A DNA stretch of 64,000 bases from Chara braunii (lineage: Eukaryota > Streptophyta > Charophyceae > Charales > Characeae), in the NCBI GenBank assembly GCA_003427395.1, contig BFEA01000046.1, forward strand, positions 2,823,527 to 2,887,526, read 5' to 3'. The position numbers and the translations under genes were made by a program. The notes beneath the pieces were generated by a model that made no database searches, had not been told where the DNA came from, and worked only from the letters and a program-made list of their open reading frames with translations. Positions 23,431 to 33,891 of the stretch are shown here, piece by piece (the stretch's first letter is position 1; the number at the start of each line of letters is the position of its first letter).

Positions 23431-24460
23431 CTCTGCCGACCCAACCCGGCAAACAGAGCAAAGTCAGTCCTGATTCCCAGTCATGGCGGTTCGACCACCC
23501 TCTGAGTCCTTGCTCAAACAGCCCACAGGGAGCCACACACCCCTTCATGAAGCCCTCACTCCGATGAGTGCAGAACCATGGATCAGAAGGTCATTAGTCG
23601 ACATCAGAGCTTCCGTCTACTCGCTTGACTTCTTGACTAACGTCCGGCTCTTGCTAACGTGCGGGGAGTCAGCCAACTCCCGACCGGACCTGGCTGGTGA
23701 GTTAGAGCGAGTCAGCGATTAAGCTTTCCAACAGTGGGCTAGGAGGCCATAATGACCTGTTGCCAGCTGGGCAGTGGATACGTGGCTTGGCCTGACGCCA
23801 AGGGAATGCCCCTGGAGACACGGCTCCTGAGAGACACCCCGATCAGAGTGATAGTAGGAGTCTACCACCTTGATCAACCAAATGTCGAATTTAGACTGGG
23901 AGAGGCTCAAGATACCTCCTTCCTTTCCAGTAGGTGGATCAGGTCACCACGCAGTGACCCGGAAACGACTAACCACCCGAGGGTTCGAGACTGTCAGCCA
24001 CTATGGGTCGGACGCCCTGCCAACCCAGCTAGCCTCGGAACCTGTGAGAACCTGCTTCAGGGAATCATCTCTTGCTCAAGAGACGCAGTCGAAACTCTCT
24101 ACCTCTTCATGAGGTACATAAGTGCTGACACCTCAGGGGATGCCACTGTGGTTAAATTCTCGCCGGTGAACCGTTGCGAGAACCCAGCGGTTGCAGTCGG
24201 AACACTCCTTCCATCACGAAGAATGCAGCAAGTTTCAAACCGCTGCGATGCTAAGTGATCTTCGACCCGACCACAAGATCGGACAGATCACTCCATCGAC
24301 TATGACACATTACTGAATACATATCCCTTTAGAGCTCGGAAGTGCCTAACCGCAAAGCCCCATCTGGAAAGGAACCCCATTCCGACGATGCTGAGTCCCT
24401 TGCCACTGGTACACTTCGCTGAGTCAAGTACCACCCTCTTTCAAGAATAACCAATCAACT
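23431..24460. other. Stretch without a recognised gene
   Basis: A plus frame 23752-24258 (168 codons, MTCCQLGSGYVAWPDAKG...) is open but contains no motif I recognise, and other frames are also long here. It may be a decayed LTR or leader of the minus-strand retroelement to the right. I do not call it a gene. Confidence 0.35.
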
Positions 24461-24461
24461 C

Positions 24462-24935
24462 ATGCCACATCCCAGCACATAATCATCATCCATAGCTGGC
24501 GGCTCATTGTCCATGTCCCAGCATATCATCATCATCTATAGCTGGCGGCAAAACATTGTCCACTTCCCAGCATATCATCATCATCTGTAGCTGGCGGCAA
24601 CACTGTCCACGTCCTAGAATATCATCATCCTCTGTAGTTGGCGACAACACTGTCCACATCCCAGCATATCATCATCATCTGTAGCTGGCGGCACACTGGC
24701 CTCGTCCCAGCATATCATCATCATCTGAAGTTGGTGGCACACTGGCCTCGTCCGAACATATCATCATCATCTGAAGTTGTCGGCACACTGGCCTCGTCCC
24801 AGCATATCATCATCATCTGAAGTTGGCGGCACACTTGTCTCGTCGCAGCATATCATCATCTCGCGGTTGGCGGCACTCTGACCACGTCCCAACCGATGCT
24901 GAGGGCACACTGGCCACGACCCAGCATGTCCAGGC
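24462..24935. repeat. 46-49-bp minisatellite, about 9 units
   Basis: cccagcatatcatcatcatc followed by a tgwagctggcggcacact-type block recurs at 24517, 24566, 24613, 24660, 24706, 24751 and beyond, degenerating rightward. It abuts the 3' end of the minus-strand gypsy integrase. Confidence 0.85.
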
Positions 24936-25015
24936 TGATGCTAGACGGCTCACAAGCCTCGCCTCATCATTCTGCTCGAACTCGAAATCAAATCTTCATC
25001 TCTTAGTATGAATTT

Positions 25016-26200
25016 TCAGAGTCGGGAACCAGATACTATACCATGAGATTTCGTACTGTCCATCTCTGCTAGCTCATAAGCCTTGCCTTCCACCTCTCTG
25101 ATGATCCTGAAAGGTCTCATCCACCTGGCCTCCAATGTCTTGGTCCACTGTGTCTCGAAAGATATATCATGCAAAAGTACAATATCCCCGACCTTGATTC
25201 GCCCGATCCTCAACCTCAGCAACTCCTCTGTGAAGTATGACTCTCTCTGTGTCTCATGGGTCCAGGTCTCAACCAGGTTCTCAATGAGAGAAGTAGCATA
25301 TCGGTCGTACCAGAGTGTAACAGGTGCATAAACCGTAGTCCGTTTGACAGTCACATTGTCAGCATAGACAATCGTTCTTAAGAAAAATGGTCAGTTTTTT
25401 AAATCACCTTGGCACCATTTTGATATAGCGTCCTTTAGTGTCATGTGACCTTTTTCCACTGGTGCATTAGCCTGAGGATGATATGGTGTCACAAATCTGA
25501 TCCTGACTCCAAGTCTGTGCATAAGCTTTCTGTCCATCTCGTTCTTGAATTATGATCCTTGATCAGCCACAAACTCACGTATGAAGGGGTATCATAGAAA
25601 AATTTCCTTGATACAATCTGCAACTGCTGTTGCAGTTTTCTTACGGACGACTTTTGCTTCAACATAACCAGACATATCATCTCTCATATTTAATATATAT
25701 TTCATTTCATCCTTACAAGGTGGCATAGTAATTAGATCAAGGTGGACAGTACTACCAGGCTCAACAAGAACAGTGGGGTATAAGGGTTCAATCACTCTAA
25801 CATATGATCTTTTCTGATAGGCTTCAACACCCCTATGACCCCCTGCTAGACCCGCATGGAGCGTGACGATCACCTCTAGTTGCCTTTCCTTACCACACAC
25901 CACTCTCAACGGCGGTAGTCCTTCCTTAGCATCCACAAAAAGGTGACCCCTACGTAGTCTAAATGTCATTTTTGTCCTCTCATGGTAGAACTCGTTCAAG
26001 TGAATATTGCTCATCACCATACCGATCCTCTTATACCCTTCATCATATTCTTCCTTTCTAAACCTTCCTTCATGGGAGAGGCCAATCCGAGATTCTTCGG
26101 ATTGCTCCCATGCCTCCCGCCACTTGTTTCTTTGCTTTTTATTTTTCTTTTGGCCTTCCCACTTGCTCCCACTAAATATTCGCCGTCAAGATCTCCGATC
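25016..26200 (-). pseudogene. Ty3/gypsy-type integrase region, decayed
   Basis: The minus-strand frame 26020-25592 extends upstream without stop to about 26200 (basic stretch, then EGRFRKEEYDEGYKR). It carries an HHCC-like zinc-binding region (HAGLAGGHRGVEAYQ) and the start of the rve core (GSTVHLDLITMPP, with catalytic Asp). The rest of the core is in other frames (TPYHPQANAPVEK near 25470). It ends with a GPY/F-like C-terminal module (WMRPFRIIREVEGKAYELAE, 25354-25016). At least two frameshifts break it. RT and RNase H are not seen beside it, so this is a partial copy. Confidence 0.75.
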
Positions 26201-26289
26201 TTGACGGTGCAACTTGCTTTAATTATTTGCACCACATGCCGCGCCACCATTTTCCCTTGGGACGTCACAAGTTTGCGCCACTTGTTCCG

Positions 26290-26490
26290 CACTAGTCCCC
26301 GACATTAGTCTTGCTAGTGGTCCCACCGGTACTTGTCCAGCCAGTGGTCCCGCCGGTACTTGTCCCCACCGGTGGTCCCGCCGGTCTTTGTCCTGATACC
26401 GCGTTTTTTTTGCTTAGTCCCATTTGGTCCCCGACACTTTGTCCCGCCGGTGGCCCCCAACACTTTGTCCCACCGGTGGTCCCCGATACC
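26290..26490. repeat. Short ~24-bp GTCCC/CCGG minisatellite
   Basis: gtggtcccaccggtacttgt and variants repeat about six times. The Gly/Thr-rich minus frame is a translation of it. Confidence 0.65.
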
Positions 26491-26971
26491 TTTGTCATTT
26501 TTCCGCCTTATGGCGGCCTCCCTCCCTCATCCTTCTCGTGTCCCGTGCACTGTCCTTCGCGGACACGTGTTCTTACTTGGCCTGTGGCCCCTTGGTCTTC
26601 TTGACGTCGCATCCCGGTGGCCCCCTTGGTCCGGGCTACGTCTTCATGTGCCGGCACCTTACTTGTCATCTTCTCCCTTCCTTTTTTCTTGCGGCGCGTA
26701 CCCCATGACATTACTTCTCTCTGCGGTCCCTCTCCTTTTCTGGGGGAGCGGCCGCCTTGACTATTTTCTTGCGGTCCCTTGCCGCTTGCCTTTCCGCTAC
26801 TCCTTTCATGGCCCCGTGGCCTTGACACCCCGGGCAACCTCCATGCCCCCTAATACCAGTGTTTGAACACTTTCCGTCCTTCTTGCCTCCGGTTTTCTTT
26901 GCTATGCACAAACCTGCCATATACAGTCTCTCGAGTGACGGGATGTTATTCGGGACCCACCAGTCCCGACA

Positions 26972-27719
26972 ACGGTCAGTCTTGCCTGCGATTATCTGCA
27001 TGTCGAAGCTGGGGTCGGCCTCGACGGTTACATTGAACCCGAAACACATGTTGTTGATAGACAAACTACAATAGTTCGCGATAGAGGGTCAAATATGTGG
27101 TACCTCTACTGGAGTTTAGAAGAAGTCAAACTTTGGGAAGTTTCTTCCAGTAAGGAGGAGAAGGTCAACGTCGAGGATATGGTAGATTCATGCGACTCAT
27201 TGCGCTTAGAACAAGGCTGGGATTGTATGAACGACCAACATGCTAAAATTTGCGCATGGTGCTGCATTGGGAAGCCGCAGTTGCGTTACCCTGTGATCAT
27301 AGACTACCATGGCCGAGTTTGTTTCTTCAACCGTGACACCCCTGTACTAACACTTTTCACGGCGGCCAAGCTTTGTGGTAAGCGAATGAAAGTTTTCTTC
27401 TTTGTGAGGGAATACTTTCGCGAACCCACGTTCCCGGGTGCTCTGAAGCACTTCTGCGATCGATTCGAAATAGATCCTTCGCTCGCAAAAGAATTGAATC
27501 TAAGGGTTGACTGTTTGGTGCATGCCTAACTTCACTTCCTTTTCGGATTATGTGAGTAGATATTCTTTACGTTGGAACACAATGACAACTACAATGACTA
27601 CACTCTACGAAAAGTTTCGCATCACCGTTCGCGTGTCCAGACATTGGAATTCGTAGGTGGTAGGTGGAGACAGATCTACGACTGTCCTTACTGTGACGAT
27701 GGACACCAGTCGCCCTGAC
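26972..27719 (+). pseudogene. Tandem Cys-motif family, copy 1 (broken)
   Basis: The reading frame aligns with the two downstream paralogues from VSLACDYLHVEAGV (26975) through GSNMWYLYWSLEE, KICAWCCIGKP, VIIDYHGRV, MKVFFFVREY, LNLRVDCLVHA and on to IYDCPYCDDGHQSP with a stop at 27717. It has two in-frame stops: TAA where the paralogues have the Gln of QLHYLF (27527), and TAG shortly after. It also lacks about 10 codons after VREYF. Upstream of 26972 the homology ends and unrelated DNA begins, so the start is missing. It is a 5'-truncated pseudogene. Function of the family is not known to me. Confidence 0.75.
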
Positions 27720-27938
27720 CTGCTATGTGAGCCTTCCTGTTTTAAAATTTCCACAACTCCGAGTTAGTTCGCATTTTGCTGCTATACTCGTACGAAAACC
27801 TCGCTGTTTATCGACGACCTCTTTATTCACATTAGTATGAGTCAAGTCGTCATTGTTGTAAGTGTTTTCACCCCGCGGGTCTGCTTTTTTCGCTTCTCCT
27901 TACCTTCACACAATTGGGAGTACGGACACCCTGCAACG

Positions 27939-27960
27939 AAGTGCAAATCTATTCTCAGTT
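27939..27960. repeat. 22-bp palindrome family, copy 4
   Basis: Arms AAGTGCAAAT and ATTCTCAGTT, three mismatches. Lies between gene-family copies 1 and 2. Confidence 0.6.
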
Positions 27961-28035
27961 ATCGGATCCCCGGTAGGCCGTTTCATTCCTCCTTTCAGTA
28001 GATGTGTGGGACTTCACTTTATTATGAACTGGCAT

Positions 28036-28057
28036 AAGTGTGAGTATACTCGCAGTT
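28036..28057. repeat. 22-bp palindrome family, copy 5
   Basis: Arms AAGTGTGAGT and ACTCGCAGTT around AT. Lies about 70 bp upstream of the duplicated start region at 28129. Confidence 0.65.
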
Positions 28058-28128
28058 GCCATTCCCGCTAGATTCACTATTCGTCATCGTTTATATGCCA
28101 CTTCGTTCTTCCTCCCACAATGCAGCAT

Positions 28129-28330
28129 GAACTCCAACCAGACCTCGGCCCAAGCAGGTACTTCCTGCTCGTCTCACGGCGTTGTTTCTCCAAACCGGAT
28201 TTCCGACCTCGAAAGTCACGTTCTTATTGTCATGTGCAGTGCTCACCCTCATTTACTTTACTTGATTTGTCCCTTTCTACATAGTCCCCCCTCCATGTGT
28301 CGTGTGTTTCACACACTCCCATCATCTCTA
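28129..28330 (+). pseudogene. Duplicated 5' end of gene-family copy 2
   Basis: atgaactccaaccagac at 28129 is identical to the start of the gene at 28365. The codons after it (MNSNQTSAQAGTSCSSHG...) are related in composition and then become ISDLESHVLIV, which lines up loosely with LAQDLIIL of copy 2. The following 100 bp are unrelated. This is either the remnant of another tandem copy or an alternative first exon. Confidence 0.55.
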
Positions 28331-28364
28331 ACGGGACACTCATTGCTTCGACACGTAATGCAAG

Positions 28365-29303
28365 ATGAACTCCAACCAGACTTCAAGTGTTTGCACTTCG
28401 CGTCAGCCTAGCCAGTCGAGTAATTGTTCCTCTTCATGTGACGTCTCACTGTTTCTCGCACAGGATCTCATTATTTTGAACAAAAATGTATGGGAGGACC
28501 ATCTCGTGAGCATTGACCCTCACTATTTGCACATTGAAAGTGGTGTTGCGCCGAACTGGGAAATCTCTGTGCGTTTAACCTATGACAATGACAGACACGT
28601 TGTGGTCGCTTCAGATAACGGGTCGAACTTCTGGTACCTATACTCGCTGCAGGAAGAGGTTGAGGTTGAGGTAGATCCTGACGGCGGCGAGGAGGATGAT
28701 AAGGAGCCTGGGGACGTTGTTGCTCCAACGGGGATGATCGATACTTGGAACACCCATTGTGCCATCCAACGATGGCTAGCCCAAGACAGGAGCCACTTAA
28801 AGCTATGTTCATGGTTTTGCCTTGGAAAACCGGAGTTGCGGACCCCAGTCATTGCTGACTACTATGGTCGAATTCAAGTGTTGAATCGCAACACTACCGT
28901 TATTATGTTTTTTACGGCCGTTAAAGTCGATGGTCGAAAAATGAAAGTTCATTTTGTTATAAGGGAGGAGTACCGGGGTGTCACCCTCAATCGCGCGGAA
29001 GCGTTTCACATCCCGACACTTGCCGGTGCTCTAGGGCGATTCAGAACTCGGCTATCCTTAGATGCGGCTCTCAGGAATGAGCTCAAGTTAAGGGTCGACT
29101 GTTTGGTACACAGTCAGCTGCACTACCTTTTCGATAATTGTGATGACATATTATGGACAGTTGAATATAGGGATCACAACATGGAGGTTGTTTTCCACAA
29201 AGATGACTACCACCGGTCGGGTACCATGAAGGTGGAAATTCTCCCCTGTACTTTGAGAAAAGTATATGATTGTCATTACTGTGAAGACGGGCATCCCTGG
29301 TAG
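28365..29303 (+). CDS. Tandem Cys-motif family protein, copy 2 (intact)
   Basis: A 312-codon ATG-to-stop frame, the only uninterrupted member of the cluster. Order: Ser/Gln-rich N-terminus (1-35), DLIILNKNVWED (about 44), HYLHIESGVA, FWYLYSL, a very acidic linker (VEVDPDGGEEDDKEPGD, about 103-119), then the conserved block KLCSWFCLGKPELRTPVIAD, VLNRNTTVIMFFTAVKVDGRK, LKLRVDCLVHSQLHYLFDNC, and a C-terminal YDCHYCEDGHPW. Cysteines at CSWFC and C..C....H could bind a metal, but that is inference. No signal peptide or membrane segment. Codon-level conservation with the copy at 29802 argues for a real protein. No known domain is recognised. Confidence 0.7.
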   Translation: MNSNQTSSVCTSRQPSQSSNCSSSCDVSLFLAQDLIILNKNVWEDHLVSIDPHYLHIESGVAPNWEISVRLTYDNDRHVVVASDNGSNFWYLYSLQEEVEVEVDPDGGEEDDKEPGDVVAPTGMIDTWNTHCAIQRWLAQDRSHLKLCSWFCLGKPELRTPVIADYYGRIQVLNRNTTVIMFFTAVKVDGRKMKVHFVIREEYRGVTLNRAEAFHIPTLAGALGRFRTRLSLDAALRNELKLRVDCLVHSQLHYLFDNCDDILWTVEYRDHNMEVVFHKDDYHRSGTMKVEILPCTLRKVYDCHYCEDGHPW

Positions 29304-29367
29304 GCGTTTCCACTGTTCCTTTGAGTGGGTGTGTCCTTGCACAATTGGGAGTGGTAGTACACTCGCC

Positions 29368-29457
29368 AGCAGTGTGATGTCGACGTTTGTCGACGACTGG
29401 CAGCGTGATGTGTACAACTGTCCGTATTGTAGCAATGGACATCCTGAATATCTGTAA
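29368..29457 (+). pseudogene. 3'-terminal fragment of another family copy
   Basis: Encodes STFVDDWQRDVYNCPYCSNG then HPEYL and a stop. It matches the end of copy 1 (EFVGGRWRQIYDCPYC) better than that of copy 2. The body of this copy is gone. It shows that the array once held at least four members. Confidence 0.65.
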
Positions 29458-29497
29458 GGAAAATGGTCCTCAATAGGAGAGTAGTTTGACCGTTCCA

Positions 29498-29687
29498 CAT
29501 GAATGACGTGTTGGAAATGAGTCGAGTTTAAGCGGCGGTTACAAGACTTGCGTTCGATTGCGAAGTACGAATTTATTCTCACTTATCGAACCACATGAAT
29601 GGCGTGTGCGAAATAAGTCGAAATTCAACGGCGATTGTAGAACTTGTGCTCTCTTGCGAAATACGAATCTATTCCTAGTTATCAAAC
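29498..29687. repeat. Tandem ~95-bp direct repeat with palindromes, upstream of copy 3
   Basis: ccacatgaatgacgtgttgg... (29498) is repeated as ccacatgaatggcgtgtgcg... (29593). Each unit ends with a member of the 22-bp palindrome family (29563-29584 and 29659-29680). It lies 115 bp before the start codon of family copy 3. Confidence 0.8.
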
Positions 29688-29801
29688 CCTTTCGTGCATC
29701 CGATAAGATCGTGTATTTGTTGCTTATGCACTTGGTTCTTTTTTATGCACTCGGGAGAATCGGAACTGACGCGCTTCCTTGCATTTCTCCGTTGATGCAG
29801 A

Positions 29802-30693
29802 ATGGATATCGGTACTTCGTCGCATAGTAGGAACTCCTCAGCGCCAGACATCGATCTGATCATTTTGTCAAAAAAATATTTGGGAAGACATTGGACGCTC
29901 TAGTGTGGACCGTGACTACCTGCACCTCGAAAATGATGTTGCCCCTGACGGGGAAATCCCTTCGTGGCAAAGTGCGAAAGAAGGACGCCTTCGGATTTGC
30001 CGTGATACAGGGCGGTACCTGTACACTCTGATGAAGGATGTACAGGCATGCCCTATCGGGTTGGAGTCACTTCTGAAGAGGGAACCCGTCGAAGAGAAAC
30101 CCGTCCAAACTTCTGAGATGGTGGAAGCATGGCACATTCTATGTGAGAAACTAAAGTGGACGTCGTCGGACAAGTTGCATCAAAAACTTTGTGTCTGGTT
30201 TTGCCTCGGGAAACCGACGAAGTCGGCGCCAGTAATCATAAACTACTTCGGTCGAGTGAGGGTGTGCAATCGTGGCACCACCGTGGTGACGCTCTTCACT
30301 GGCATGAAGGTGGACGGTCGAAGAATAAGAGTTTTTTTCCTCGCAACGGAGGAATTTCACGGTGTCAAACTCACTTCTTTTCAAACGTTTCACACATTCG
30401 GCCTTACTGGTTCCTTTGTGCGGTTCAAAAACAGGCTAGCCATAGATCATGCACTCAAAAATGAGTTTGATCTGAGCGTTGACTACTTGGTGCACGAACA
30501 ACTTCACTACCTCTTTGATCGCTGCGACGCAATAAATTTCACAGTCGAACATAGGGACAACGAATTGCGATTTCTTTACCGTCGTCTGGATTATTCAGCC
30601 TCTCGACCTCAATATGTGACACTACGCAGCGGGAAGACGAGATATGTGTGCGACTGCCCTTACTGCGATGCTGGACATCTACATCGTCACTAG
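29802..30693 (+). CDS. Tandem Cys-motif family protein, copy 3 (one frameshift)
   Basis: The ATG at 29802 starts MDIGTSSHSRNSSAPDIDLI, matching copy 2 at DLIIL. The frame then shifts by one base in a run of seven A (about 29869-29877) and continues as WEDIGRSSVDRDYLHLENDV to a stop at 30691-30693. Downstream blocks match copy 2 in order: KLCVWFCLGKP, VIINYFGRV, CNRGTTVVTLFTGMKVDGRR, FDLSVDYLVHEQLHYLFDRC and VCDCPYCDAGHLHRH. Without the shift the product would be about 297 residues. A homopolymer indel is a common sequencing error, so this may be an intact gene. The acidic linker of copy 2 is shorter here. No known family recognised. Confidence 0.65.
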
Positions 30694-31979
30694 CGGCGTT
30701 AGACTTGCACTATGCTTACATCCCATTGAATTTCATTGAATGCAGATGACAGTTGTTGCCGCAGCTGAGAACATTTATGGTTTAGAGTGGTTTGGCAACA
30801 CTGACATTCTCTGATATCGCTACCTTCCGCTCCCCGATAATGATGACAGTCCGTCGTTTTGCGAAGAGAAGATAGTGACAGTCCGCCGTTCTGAGGAGAC
30901 CGTTATCCATTCCAAATCCGTAACTCGAGCAATTTGAATGAAATTTTAAGAGATATACTCGTGCGAGACTTGCCCAATATCGAATCCTTTTAGTCGACTT
31001 CGACATAGACAAGCGCAACGACGACGATCGCGGCAGATTACTTGAAGACTGTACATGCTGCTACCATGGAGATCGTACTAACTCTTTTCACGCGACGCAT
31101 GATACGAAGGTAGTCATCGTCTCATGATATTTGGATTCCATATGCGAATAAACTTTCATTTATCACCTCATGCCTTTGGCAATGGGTCTGGCCGTATCAC
31201 GTTCTGGACATCGTGTCGGGCTTGGACGAGCTTCTGTGTGGGACTTGTGTAGGCAGGTGAACATCGTGTCGGACTTGGATGAGTTTTTGTGTAATGTAGA
31301 ACTTCGGCACGAATCAGCGTTTGTGTAGGTCTTCGGCTTGAATCAGCTTTTGTGTAGGACTTCCGTTGAACTTGTGTTCGACATATTCGTATTTGAGGTA
31401 GGGCTTGTTTCCAGTGTAATGTAGGACTTTTCGGCTTGTGTTGGACTTCGGTTGAGCTTGTGTTCGACATGAGCGTAGTACGTAGGGCATGTGTTCGACG
31501 GCTCGTGGCTCTGGCGACGAGGGCATGTCATATAGACTTTATGGAAGTGTCTTGTGTAGATGAGGGCATGTCATGTAGACTGTACGACGTGGGCTTGAAT
31601 GATTTTTGGAAAACCTACATGTACCTTAGAACGTGTCCTTCAATGATTTTTGGAAAGGCTCCATGTACTTTGTGATTTTAAAGCCTCTGTGTACTTTGCA
31701 ATGTGGGATTGAATGTTTTCTTGCATTGAATGATTTTTGAAAACGTCTCTGTGTACTTTGCAATTTGCGATTGAATGATTTTTTTGCATTGAATGATTTC
31801 TGGAAACTCTCCGTGTGGTGTACAACTTGACCTTTAGAAAAACACTAGGCAACTTGCAGGTGTTTCCATCTCGATGTTTGTGATGACCAAAGTTAATTAT
31901 ATGAATAGATGTTATGTATCTGGTTCATACAAAGATTTGATGACTCGCACTTGTGGTGTGCGCACCTAGCTCTCCATCT
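30694..31979. other. Non-coding stretch with two degenerate repeat groups
   Basis: 31200-31470 holds 4-6 diverged copies of a unit with ggcttgaatcagcttttgtg and ggacttcgg. 31600-31850 holds 4-5 copies of a ~60-bp unit (ttgcattgaatgatttttgg, then tctgtgtactttgcaat) that recurs at 34140-34290. No gene seen. Confidence 0.6.
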
Positions 31980-32402
31980 AATTGCGAGTTCACTCGCACT
32001 TGTGGGGTGAACCCCGAACAATCCACTTAAGTAAGAGTTCACTCGCACTTTGCTTCAACTTGACCTTTAGAAAAACAACGGGCAACTTGCAAGTGTTTCC
32101 CTCTCTTCATCCCTCCGACTTTCATAATAGTCATATTGCAAGTGTTTCAATCTCTCATCTTCATGTCATGGCATACATGGATATTTTCGATGAAAAAATG
32201 ATCATGTCAAGGAGGGGATCGTTGTTTGCGATGACAAGAGTGAATGTTATGAATCGATGTTATGGATTTGTCCATGCAAACGTCCATATTAAATCACCAC
32301 GCCTATGGTGTGCGCACCTAGCTCTCCATCCAAGTGTGAGTTCACTCGTACTTGTTGTGTGAACCCCAAGTAATCCACTTAAGTGAGAGTTCATTCGCAC
32401 TT
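31980..32402. repeat. Dispersed ~350-bp repeat with paired 22-bp palindromes (two copies)
   Basis: Palindromes at 31980, 32029, 32332 and 32381 occur in pairs 49 bp apart (arms AAGTGCGAGT and ACTCGCACTT in the best copies). Between the pairs lies a shared body: ttgacctttagaaaaacaac, caagtgtttccctctc, gaatgttatgaatcgatgtt, ctagctctccatc. Related copies are at 34320-34860, 35230-35560 and 36720-37000. Confidence 0.85.
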
Positions 32403-32409
32403 TGCTTAT

Positions 32410-32600
32410 ATGTCATTCAGCAGAAACGACCACCAATCTAGCCCCAATTGCGACTGAGCAACAAAGACTGCCCAACAACTGATAACTTGGGGGGCCTGGA
32501 GTTCTATTCTGTTTGTGGAGTGCGAAACTTTGCTCGAAACAGATCCTGGTCCGACAAGAAGGTTACCACAGACCTCGAACGATTTGTTTTTCCACTGACT
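32410..32600. repeat. Single diverged unit of the 150-bp array found at 37 kb
   Basis: Contains ctagccccaattgcgactga, gactgcccaacaactgataa and gtttgtggagtgcgaaact in the same order as each unit at 37020-37770. It is a solitary relative 4.5 kb away. Confidence 0.8.
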
Positions 32601-33032
32601 CCGAACAATTTGACTAAAAAGATTGCACATTTTTCTGTCGTGAAAGCTTTTTATTTTCGTTCGCTTTGTCTATACGTTTTGTTGGGTTTTCATCATTTGT
32701 TGGGTATTCATGAATCCCGATGTTAAACGTGTTATAGATAGTTTAGCTTAGATAGGCATGTACCATCAGTGAGAGTTAGGAATGAAGAAAATGTCGTTTG
32801 ATTAGGGGGGAAAAAAATAGTTACACGAACACATCGGGCATAGTTGCATGCCCGTGTGCTTGTACAGTACCTGTACTTGAAAGCATGTAGAAACCTTGTG
32901 AATATTCAGTTCGGGACGTGACGACTCAGTGTTGGCCTCACCAGGGGAGTTATCATTTGCCAACTTTATTTACGAGTGTCTACATGTCCGTATGTATCGT
33001 TTAATATGTGTATGTGATGTGTAGGGTGCATA

Positions 33033-33562
33033 ATGTCGTTGAGAACGTCGACAAGCATGAGCATGAGTCACGAGACGCACATGCGCTTACCAAAACCGTT
33101 TCCTCCTTGTGCGAAATCGGTGCGGTATTATAACGGTCATACGTGGCTCCAAGAAGCAACCAGAGAGGACTTCGAATATGACCCATGGATCATCGTCGTC
33201 CCGTACATGAACTGGCATCTTGACGATTGGAGCGACAGTGATTGGAACGCGATGGAAAGTGTCTTCCCTTGGGCAAGCCATTACAAGTTTGCCAATATGT
33301 TAGAGTTTGGGATCCTCATTACACTGCCTGATGGTGTCCTCAAGCCCAAGTTCCTGACCTGTATGCGCAAAACACTGCTGCATTGGCCGCTATAGCAGTC
33401 GCCTCGACTGCGACTATGTCAGGTCTTCGCCACGAACTTGAGGAAGTTCGCGGAAACAAGAGTTGGTGGACTGTGCTCGTCATTGTTTATTTTTGGAGTA
33501 GTACCCATTCCGTTGCCCCGGGATTTCTCCACAAGCTGTGTCATACTGTTGTGTGCGGTTGA
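33033..33562 (+). CDS. Unrecognised protein gene with one frameshift
   Basis: The ATG at 33033 opens a frame with protein-like content (RYYNGHTWLQEATREDFEYD, PWIIVVPYMNWHLDDWSDSD, FPWASHYKFANMLEFGILIT). At about 33335-33346 the likely coding frame changes and continues as LYAQNTAALAAIAVASTATM then SGLRHELEEVRGNKSWWTVL and VIVYFWSSTHSV, ending at TGA 33560-33562. The total is about 176 residues. The C-terminal part looks like a helix followed by one membrane segment (inference). An intron too short to be normal, a true frameshift or an assembly indel could explain the shift. Trp-rich N-terminal half; no family recognised. Confidence 0.4.
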
Positions 33563-33891
33563 CTATTGTTGGATGTGCTTTCGCCAGAGTGCTATGTGTG
33601 GCTACTTCGAACAAAAGTAGAAAACTCGTCGATGTTGTTGTGCGTGTATCACGGAACGAGGTGGTACTTGAGGGGTCCAGGTTCGTGCCGTTGCGGCACC
33701 TCGGTGTAGATGGGTGGTCAGATTTGGTGATAGCAGGTCAGGTCAAAGATTTTTCATTGTGGCATGAGGTGGATGAGAAAGAGTCCGACACACGAGACTG
33801 TATAGGGAATTCCTTAGCACGACCAGGCGGGTTTGTTAGGATGAAATACATGTCCGTATTTTTAGAGAATGCAACAGTCGAGGAACCGTAG
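33563..33891 (+). CDS. Hypothetical ORF downstream of the 33.0-kb gene
   Basis: A frame open from before 33538 to 33891 contains RKLVDVVVRVSRNEVVLEGS then RFVPLRHLGVDGWSDLVIAG, with plausible alternating hydrophobic structure but no ATG near its start. It could be a second exon or a remnant of the neighbouring gene. Low confidence. Confidence 0.25.

Noticed and set aside
24462-24935. CRISPR-like array
   Set aside because: Units are contiguous and vary by point changes. There are no unique spacers between identical repeats, and the genome is eukaryotic. The same holds for the arrays at 17.1-20.05, 20.7-21.2 and 37.0-37.8 kb.
26711-27064. Minus-strand ORF of 117 codons
   Set aside because: Its first part is the antisense of pseudogene copy 1 of the tandem family. 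The rest is low-complexity Gly/Lys-rich and has no motif.
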